Positions 1-5,453 of a stretch of DNA of 12,261 bases are shown one piece after another (positions within the stretch are counted from its first letter, which is position 1; every line of letters begins with the position of its first letter). The stretch is taken from positions 1-12,261 of the forward strand of contig DJXI01000060.1 in the NCBI GenBank assembly GCA_002449695.1. Direction: 5' to 3'. This stretch comes from Verrucomicrobia bacterium UBA7008. Its GTDB lineage: Bacteria > Verrucomicrobiota > Kiritimatiellia > RFP12 > UBA1067. A program made the translations under genes and the position numbers. Under the pieces are notes generated by a model that made no database searches, was not told the origin of the DNA, and saw nothing but the letters and a program-made list of their open reading frames with translations.

Positions 1-905
1 TCGCGCGTGCGCAGGCGGAAAAGAAGCCGCTCCTTCCGGTCGGCCGCTTCGCTCACCTGCTCGAATGCGGCGAAATCCTCGCCCATCCAGTTCTGCGTGC
101 GGATGCGGCCGATCCGCCCGTGCGCGCCTTCGCCGAGGCCGATGTAGTCTTCGCCGCGCCACGTCGCGAGGTTGTGGCGGCATTCGCGGCCCGGCACCGC
201 ATAGCTCGAAATCTCGTAGCGCCGCAGGCCGAGCTCGGCCAGAAAGCGCGCGACGGCGGCGAGACGGTCCAGCACCGTCTCATCGGAAGGAAGCGCAAGG
301 GGCGGAGTGGAGATGGTCAAGCTGTGCTTGACCAAACCCCAAAGGCGGCTCTTCTCTTCGAGAATGAGCGAATAGACCGAGCAGTGCGCGAGGCCCCAGT
401 TCGCCAGCCGGGCGTGGCGCGGCAGAAGTGCCGCGGTTTCGCCGGGGTAGCCGACGATGAGATCGATGCCCGCGTTGTCGAAATGCGCCTTGACGAGGCC
501 GAAGGCGCGCTCGGCGTCGTCAAACGTGCAGCCGCGCGCCATGTGCCGCAGGATGTCGTCGTCGAGCGACTGCACGCCCATCGAGATGCGGTTGACGCCG
601 CCGGCCTTGAGCGTCTGGAGCGTCGCGCGCGTGACGTCGCGCGGATGAAGTTCGACGGTGAATTCCGCGCCGGGCGCGAGACGGGGCGCGAGCGCGTCCA
701 GAAGCGGCGCGAGATCGCAGAGTGCGGGCGTGCCGCCGCCGAAGTAGACCGTTTCGAGCGGCGTGGCGGGCAGCCGGTCCCGGACGACGGCGGCGAGGCG
801 CGCGACATACGCGGCGCGTTCGGCCGCCGTGCTCCCGCCGCGCGAAGGGAGCGCGCAGTACGTGCATTTCGCGCGGCAGAAGGGGAAGTGAACGTAGAGG
901 TTCAC
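1..905 (-). CDS. hemW: Radical SAM heme chaperone HemW (HemN-like), 3' end cut by the window edge
   Basis: HemW proteins bind a 4Fe-4S cluster and S-adenosylmethionine and act as heme chaperones; many are misannotated as coproporphyrinogen III oxidase. The reading frame gives 301 residues before the window ends; full-length family members are roughly 370-400 residues. The start HFPFCRAKCTYC carries the CxxxCxxC cluster motif (C10, C14, C17). The residue after the next one is not cysteine, which favours HemW over true HemN (CxxxCxxCxC). GGGTP at residues 56-60 is the glycine-rich SAM-binding motif. The visible end (ERLLFRLRTR) matches the usual GLRT-like region. I chose the GTG at 905-903 because NLYVHFPFC is where family members begin, and because it overlaps the metK stop as GTGA, which suggests translational coupling. 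No strong Shine-Dalgarno sequence is visible. A palindrome lies in the gene near residues 191-197. The function call is secure; the start is likely. Confidence 0.9.
   Translation of the reverse strand, partial: MNLYVHFPFCRAKCTYCALPSRGGSTAAERAAYVARLAAVVRDRLPATPLETVYFGGGTPALCDLAPLLDALAPRLAPGAEFTVELHPRDVTRATLQTLKAGGVNRISMGVQSLDDDILRHMARGCTFDDAERAFGLVKAHFDNAGIDLIVGYPGETAALLPRHARLANWGLAHCSVYSLILEEKSRLWGLVKHSLTISTPPLALPSDETVLDRLAAVARFLAELGLRRYEISSYAVPGRECRHNLATWRGEDYIGLGEGAHGRIGRIRTQNWMGEDFAAFEQVSEAADRKERLLFRLRTR
314..334. repeat. Perfect 9-bp palindrome with 3-base loop inside hemW
   Basis: TGGTCAAGC (314-322) and GCTTGACCA (326-334) are exact reverse complements around the loop TGT. It is read in frame as LVKHSLT, residues 191-197 of HemW, in the segment after the LEE motif. 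Family members are variable there, and this copy looks several residues longer than usual. It could be a small dispersed palindromic element or a chance hairpin. It is the only copy in this window. Confidence 0.5.
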
Positions 906-2092
906 CGGGCCGCGAAATACTTCTTGAGCGCGGCGACCTTGTCGGTCTTCTCCCACGGGAATTCGGCGCGGCCGAAGTGGCCGTAGGCGGCCGTGTCCTC
1001 GTAGCACCAGCCCTGGGGCTTCGTCAGCTTGAGCCGCCGGATGATCTCGTACGGGCGGAAGTCGAAGATCGCGCCGCCCGCGAGCATCTGTTCGAGCTGT
1101 TCGTTGGTGATGCCGTGCGCCGAGCCGAACGTCTTGACGCAGAAGCTGACGGGCCGGTCGACGCCGATCGCATAGGCGACCTGGATCTGGCAGCGGTCGG
1201 CGAGGCCGGCGGCGACGATGTTCTTCGCCGCGTAGCGCGCGTAGTACGCGGCCGAGCGGTCGACCTTCGTCGGGTCCTTGCCCGAGAACGCGCCGCCGCC
1301 GTGCGCGGCCATGCCGCCGTACGTATCGACGATGATCTTGCGCCCGGTGAGGCCGGAATCGCCGCAGGGTCCGCCGACGACGAACTTGCCCGTCGGGTTG
1401 ATGAGGAACTTCGTCTTCGCGGTGAGGAGTCCCGTCGGCCGGAGGTACGCCGCGGCGCGGCGCTTGAGCTCGGCGTAGTTCTTCTTCGTCGCGCCCGCCT
1501 CGGTCGTCTGGTGCGAGAGGACGACGGTGTCGATCGCGACGGGCCGCCCGTCCGCGTAGACGACGGACAGCTGGCACTTCGAGTCGGGCCGCAGCCACGT
1601 GAGCGTACCGGCGTGGCGCAGGTCGGCGAACATCTTCAGAAGGCCGTGCGAATAGACGAGCGGCGCGGGCATCAGCGACGGCGTCTCGTTCGTCGCGTAG
1701 CCGAACATCATGCCCTGGTCGCCCGCGCCGAGTTTGGCCTTTTCCTTGCGGTTGACGCCCTGCGCGATGTCGGGGGACTGGCCGTGCAGGAAGTTGAGGT
1801 ACTGGAACGTGTCGGCGGCGAAGTGCTCCTCCGGCACGGTGTAGCCGATCTTGCGCGCGACGCGGCGCGCGATCGCGGCGGTGTCGACACGGTCGAATCC
1901 CCTCGCGGTGATCTCGCCGACGTTGACGACGACATCGGGGCCGACGGTCGTTTCGCAGGCGACGTGCGCGCCGCTGTCGCGTTTCAGGCACGCGTCGAGG
2001 ATGGCATCGGAAATCTGGTCCGCCACTTTGTCGGGATGTCCTTCCGAGACGGACTCCGACGTAAAGACGTGGCAATGCTGCTTTTTGGTCAT
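902..2092 (-). CDS. metK: S-adenosylmethionine synthetase (methionine adenosyltransferase)
   Basis: MetK makes S-adenosylmethionine from methionine and ATP in the cytoplasm. The 396-residue product is close to the family length of about 385-400. Signatures: SESVSEGHPDKVADQISDAI near the N-terminus (residues 12-31), with the catalytic His and Mg-binding Asp in GHPDK; the family signature GAGDQGMMFGYA (122-133); and the phosphate-binding segment GGGAFSGKDPTKVDRS (265-280). An in-frame ATG exists at 2140, but the 16 extra residues it gives are not family-like and fall in the leader hairpin. I prefer the ATG at 2092-2090 because AGGGA (2103-2099) sits six bases upstream; the ATG at 2098 would lie directly against that site. 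hemW follows with a 4-base overlap, so the two are probably cotranscribed. A link is plausible, since HemW is a SAM-binding protein, though neighbourhood alone does not show it. No truncation or frameshift is seen. Confidence 0.97.
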   Translation of the reverse strand: MTKKQHCHVFTSESVSEGHPDKVADQISDAILDACLKRDSGAHVACETTVGPDVVVNVGEITARGFDRVDTAAIARRVARKIGYTVPEEHFAADTFQYLNFLHGQSPDIAQGVNRKEKAKLGAGDQGMMFGYATNETPSLMPAPLVYSHGLLKMFADLRHAGTLTWLRPDSKCQLSVVYADGRPVAIDTVVLSHQTTEAGATKKNYAELKRRAAAYLRPTGLLTAKTKFLINPTGKFVVGGPCGDSGLTGRKIIVDTYGGMAAHGGGAFSGKDPTKVDRSAAYYARYAAKNIVAAGLADRCQIQVAYAIGVDRPVSFCVKTFGSAHGITNEQLEQMLAGGAIFDFRPYEIIRRLKLTKPQGWCYEDTAAYGHFGRAEFPWEKTDKVAALKKYFAAR

Positions 2093-2098
2093 TTTCAT

Positions 2099-2103
2099 TC
2101 CCT
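2099..2103 (-). promoter_or_regulatory. Ribosome binding site of metK
   Basis: Read on the minus strand, AGGGA is followed by ATGAAA and then ATG. The spacing of six bases to the second ATG (2092) and zero to the first (2098) decides the start in favour of 2092. Confidence 0.6.
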
Positions 2104-2128
2104 GTAGACGTCGATCAGCTTGTGTCAC

Positions 2129-2154
2129 ACCGACGGACAACCGCGTCCGCCGGT
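2129..2154 (-). promoter_or_regulatory. Hairpin in the metK leader, possible regulatory RNA
   Basis: On the minus strand, ACCGGCGGAC (2154-2145) can pair with GTCCGTCGGT (2138-2129) around the loop GCGGTT. This gives ten pairs, one of them G-U. The hexamer TGTGAC occurs on both sides of the hairpin. The predicted transcript starts near 2172, so the hairpin begins about 20 nt into an 80-nt leader and ends about 30 nt before the ribosome binding site. Leaders of metK often carry SAM-sensing riboswitches, but I cannot match this one to a named class, and no run of T follows that would make it a terminator. Confidence 0.4.
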
Positions 2155-2178
2155 CACAGACTGAAATGAACGGCGCAT

Positions 2179-2208
2179 ATTATACCGAATTTCGGCCCGT
2201 CCGTGCAA
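2179..2208 (-). promoter_or_regulatory. Sigma-70-type promoter of metK-hemW
   Basis: Read on the minus strand: -35 box TTGCAC (2208-2203), an 18-base spacer, and a perfect -10 box TATAAT (2184-2179). The predicted start of transcription is near 2172, giving a leader of about 80 nt. It lies in the only sizeable intergenic region and points towards metK. Confidence 0.8.
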
Positions 2209-2294
2209 GCGCCCGCGCGGCGGCCCGGCCCGGCGGTGATTCTGCTTCTTCACGGGCGTGAGCGAAAAACACAAGTCGCGTGAAAAAATTACAA

Positions 2295-2324
2295 TTGAAA
2301 GCAGGCGTTGCGATGTGCTATAAT
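2295..2324 (+). promoter_or_regulatory. Sigma-70-type promoter of the glycosidase / glycerophosphodiester operon
   Basis: The -35 box TTGAAA (2295-2300) and a perfect -10 box TATAAT (2319-2324) are separated by 18 bases. Transcription should start near 2331, about 22 nt before the ATG at 2353. This rules out the in-frame ATG at 2308, which lies between the two boxes. The surrounding stretch is noticeably AT-rich compared with the genes. I see no clear operator. Confidence 0.8.
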
Positions 2325-2352
2325 ACAGCCTGTCAAGAAAAGGGGACAACGA

Positions 2353-5300
2353 ATGAATCAGATACTGCAGAAGAATAGGATTGTGAAAATGACATCGCGC
2401 CTGGCCGGCGTCGCCGCCGGCGCGCTGCTCGCCTCGTTCACGGCGTTCGCCGCCGAGCCCGCGTACGACACGCTGATCGCCCACCGCGGCGAATCGGTCG
2501 ACGCGCCGGAGAACACGCTCCCCGCCTACAGGACGGCGGTGGAACGCGGCTTCGGCTTCGAGTGCGACGTGTACCTGTCGAAGGACGGGCGCGTCTTCAC
2601 GTTCCACGACCAGAACCTCACGCGCACGACGGCCGGGGCCAATACGAAGAAATGCGCCGACGTGACATGGGCGGAGCTGGAGACGGTCGACGTGGGTTCG
2701 TGGGGCAAGTGGAAGGGCTCGAAGTTCGCGGGCACGCGCCCGGCGCTGCTCGAAGAAGTGCTGGCGCTCGCGCGCGACGGGCGCCGGATCTACGTGGAGG
2801 TGAAGCCCGGCCCCGAGATCGTGCCGCACATCAAGAAGGTGTTCGACGCGCAGACGACCGCGACGCCGCAGAACGTCCTCTTCATCTCGTTCAACGCCAG
2901 GACGTGCAAGGAACTGAAGACGCAGATGCCGGACTACAAGGTGTACTGGCTGACGGTCGCGAGGCAGCGCGGGGGGGACAAGCGGCCGGTCACATCGGCG
3001 GACATCGTCAAGACGCTGACGGAGATCGGCGCGGACGGCGTGGATTGCTGCTACGATCCGGCGGTGGTGTCGGCTGATTTCATCCAGTCGATCCGCGACG
3101 CGGGCTTTGAGTTCCACGTCTGGACGGTGGACGACCTCGCGAACGCACGGGAGGCGTTCCGGCGCGGCGCGCAGACGGTGACGACCAACTGCGCGAAGAA
3201 GTTGCTGGACGAGCATCGCCGGACGGAGGTGCCGGCGGCCGTCAAGCTGGACAGCGCGACGGTTCAGCGTCATGCGGCGCTCGCGCGGCGGGCCGCGGCG
3301 GAAGGCATGGCCCTGCTGAAGAACGACGGCGTGCTGCCGCTTGCGCCGGGGCATCGCCTCGCGGTGTTCGACCTGTCCGAAAAATATCTGCCCGGCGGCG
3401 GCGGATCGTCCAACGTCAAGGCTGTGCGGATCGCCGATATTCCGTCCGGCCTGGCGGAGGCGGGGTTCGTGATCGCGCCCGAAAGCCGCGAGACGGCCGT
3501 CCTCATTCTCGGCCGCCGCTCGTCGGAAGGCCGCGACAATTCGGATGCGGCGTTCGACCTTTCTGACCGTGAGCGCGAGACGCTGTCCCGGCTCAAGGCC
3601 GACGGGTTCGGGAAGATTGTCGTCGTCTGCAACTGCGGCCACGCGATCAACCTCGCGCCGCTGGCGGACGATCCGGCCGTCGGGGCGATTCTCTGGACGT
3701 GGTACCCGGGCGGCGAAGGCGGCGCGGCGGTGGGCGACATCCTGTCCGGCAAGGTCAATCCGTCGGGACGCCTGGCCGACACGCTGGCGCGCGCGGTCGA
3801 GGACTGGCCGAGCAACGACGGCTTCCGGCTGGCGCGCGGCGCCGTTCCCTACGAGGACGGCATCTTCGTCGGCTACCGCTATTTCGAGACGATTCCCGGC
3901 GCGAAGGAGAAGGTGGTCTATCCGTTCGGGCATGGGCTGAGCTACACAACGTGGAGAGTTGAGAGTGGAGAGTTGAGTGTTGAGAGTGGAGAGGTGCGGC
4001 TGACGGTGCGCGTGACGAACACGGGCAAGGTGCCCGGCCGGCGCGCGGTGCTCTGCTACACGTCCGTGAAGGGCGGCGCGGCGCAGCATCCGGCGATCGA
4101 GCTGCGGGCCTACGCCAAGACGCGCCTCCTGCAGCCCGGCGAAAGCGAGACCCTGCCGCTCGCGTTCGCGAAGCGCGACCTCGCCTATTTCGACGAAGAC
4201 GGCACGAGCGGGCAGCCGGGCGCCTGGGTGCTGGACAGGGGCGTCTATGAAGTCTTTGTCGGCGGCAGCGTCCGGGACGTCGAGAAGGCCGGATCGTTCG
4301 AGGTCGCCGCCGCCCAGGTGCTGGAGACGCCCGGCTTCAAGCTGAAGGCCGACGTGCTGGCGCGGCGCCTGAACGCCGACGGCACGTATGCGACGCTGCC
4401 GCTCGCCTATCCGACGCGGCTCGGCCGTCCCGGGCGGGCCGCCTGCCGGACGGACGCCGTCGAGACGCCGGCCGTCACGCTGGACGATGTCGCGGACGGC
4501 CGGGCGACGCTGGACGATCTCCTCGACCAGATGACGTTCAAGGAGATGACCTTCCTCCTCTACGGACACCCGAAGGTCGATCCGTCCGGCACGGGCTCGA
4601 TCGGCGCGAGCGAGAAGTTCGGCATTTCGGCCGCGCAGACATGCGACGGGCCGGCGGGAATCCGCCGCTCCGTGGAATCGACCTACTTCCCGTGCGCGGC
4701 GCTGCTGGCTTCGTCGTTCGATCCGGCGCTGCTCCGCGAGGTCGGCGAAGCGCTGGGCGACGAGGCGGTGGAGACGGACTTCGACATCCTGCTCGCGCCG
4801 GGGCTCTGCATCCACCGCCATCCGCTGTGCGGGCGCAACTTCGAGTACTTCGGCGAGGATCCGCTTGTCGCGGGCGTCTCGGCGGCGCAGTACGTCAAGG
4901 GCGTGCAGTCGCGCGGCGTGGGCGCGACGCTCAAGCATTTCGCGGGCAACAACCGCGAGACGACGCGCAAGTACGAGCTCGACATCGTCAGCGAGCGGGC
5001 CTTCCGTGAAATCTACCTGAGGGGCTTCGAGCGGGCCGTGAAGGAGGCGCAGCCGTGGGCGATCATGACGGCCTACAACGGGGTGAACGGCTACAACTGC
5101 TCGGAACATTACGGTCTCCTGACGGGCATTCTGCGCGCGGAATGGGGGTTCGAGGGGCTCGTGATGACCGACTGGCACACGACGGTTCCGCTCTGGCGCG
5201 AGGTCGCGGCCGGCAATGACGTGAAGATGCCGAACGACCGCGCCGACAAGGAGGATCCGCTCGTTGCGGAGGGGTTCGGCACGGACATGGCCCAGGCCAT

Positions 5301-5439
5301 GCTGGAGCGCGACTATCTGACGGTGGACGCGGTGCGCGAGAGCGCGAAGCGCGTCTGCCGGCTGATCCTGAAGACGCGTCGCTTCGCGCGTGAACGCGCG
5401 GCGCGGGCGGCGGCGGCCGTCGGGGGCGCGGCGAAATAA
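2353..5439 (+). CDS. Secreted fusion: glycerophosphodiester phosphodiesterase + domain-permuted GH3 glycosidase
   Basis: A 1028-residue two-enzyme protein. Residues 1 to about 33 form a signal peptide ending near AFAA. Residues 38-290 are a complete GDPD domain (hydrolysis of glycerophosphodiesters to glycerol 3-phosphate plus an alcohol): HRGE at 44-47, APENT at 51-55, metal ligands E70 and D72 in ECDVYLSKDG, and catalytic H85 in FHD. From about 317 a GH3 enzyme follows with its halves swapped: first the C-terminal alpha/beta domain (EGMALLKNDGVLPL, 317-330; candidate acid/base E392 in RSSEGRD) and FGHGLSYTTW (525-534), then a fibronectin-III-like part, then the catalytic barrel with CDGPAGIR (764-771), KHFAGNN (861-867) and the nucleophile D940 in MTDW. 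This order is known from rumen beta-glucosidases. A heptanucleotide repeat is translated at 535-547. The start is set by AGGGG (2341-2345) seven bases upstream and by the promoter position. Activities are inferred; the sugar is unknown. Confidence 0.9.
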   Translation: MNQILQKNRIVKMTSRLAGVAAGALLASFTAFAAEPAYDTLIAHRGESVDAPENTLPAYRTAVERGFGFECDVYLSKDGRVFTFHDQNLTRTTAGANTKKCADVTWAELETVDVGSWGKWKGSKFAGTRPALLEEVLALARDGRRIYVEVKPGPEIVPHIKKVFDAQTTATPQNVLFISFNARTCKELKTQMPDYKVYWLTVARQRGGDKRPVTSADIVKTLTEIGADGVDCCYDPAVVSADFIQSIRDAGFEFHVWTVDDLANAREAFRRGAQTVTTNCAKKLLDEHRRTEVPAAVKLDSATVQRHAALARRAAAEGMALLKNDGVLPLAPGHRLAVFDLSEKYLPGGGGSSNVKAVRIADIPSGLAEAGFVIAPESRETAVLILGRRSSEGRDNSDAAFDLSDRERETLSRLKADGFGKIVVVCNCGHAINLAPLADDPAVGAILWTWYPGGEGGAAVGDILSGKVNPSGRLADTLARAVEDWPSNDGFRLARGAVPYEDGIFVGYRYFETIPGAKEKVVYPFGHGLSYTTWRVESGELSVESGEVRLTVRVTNTGKVPGRRAVLCYTSVKGGAAQHPAIELRAYAKTRLLQPGESETLPLAFAKRDLAYFDEDGTSGQPGAWVLDRGVYEVFVGGSVRDVEKAGSFEVAAAQVLETPGFKLKADVLARRLNADGTYATLPLAYPTRLGRPGRAACRTDAVETPAVTLDDVADGRATLDDLLDQMTFKEMTFLLYGHPKVDPSGTGSIGASEKFGISAAQTCDGPAGIRRSVESTYFPCAALLASSFDPALLREVGEALGDEAVETDFDILLAPGLCIHRHPLCGRNFEYFGEDPLVAGVSAAQYVKGVQSRGVGATLKHFAGNNRETTRKYELDIVSERAFREIYLRGFERAVKEAQPWAIMTAYNGVNGYNCSEHYGLLTGILRAEWGFEGLVMTDWHTTVPLWREVAAGNDVKMPNDRADKEDPLVAEGFGTDMAQAMLERDYLTVDAVRESAKRVCRLILKTRRFARERAARAAAAVGGAAK
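3951..3993 (+). repeat. In-frame GAGAGTK heptanucleotide repeat in the GH3 fusion gene
   Basis: Five full heptamers (3954-3988) follow the pattern GAGAGTT/GAGAGTG, one of them changed to GAGTGTT, with partial units at both ends. They are translated as RVESGELSVESGE, residues 535-547, exactly between the FGHGLSYTTW motif and the fibronectin-III-like strand VRLTVRVTNTG. A 22-base stretch (3956-3977) is the exact reverse complement of 11751-11772. Ordinary GH3 proteins need only a short link here, so the repeat looks inserted. Confidence 0.85.
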
Positions 5440-5453
5440 GGAAGGGCGCAGGT

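Noticed and set aside
120..986. 288-residue open frame on the plus strand
   Set aside because: It is antisense to hemW, which shows the CxxxCxxC and GGGTP motifs in frame.
722..2107. 461-residue open frame on the plus strand
   Set aside because: It is antisense to metK, whose signatures are unmistakable.
2093..2172. A named SAM riboswitch upstream of metK
   Set aside because: Only a hairpin is visible; I cannot match the conserved core of any known class, so I list it only as a leader structure.
2246..2290. Short inverted repeat TCACGGGCGTGA followed by A-rich sequence, considered as a terminator
   Set aside because: It has only five base pairs with a two-base loop and no clear T run on either strand at the right place; no gene ends there.
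2308..2352. Earlier ATG for the GDPD-GH3 gene at 2308
   Set aside because: It lies between the -35 and -10 boxes, upstream of the likely transcription start, and would place 15 extra residues before a good signal peptide.
3951..3993. CRISPR array or minisatellite of phage origin
   Set aside because: The units are contiguous heptamers without spacers, and the stretch is translated in frame, which does not fit a CRISPR array.
2125..5178. 1017-residue open frame on the minus strand
   Set aside because: It is antisense to the GDPD-GH3 gene, is rich in Arg and Ala as expected of GC-rich shadow frames, has no recognisable domain, and crosses both promoters.
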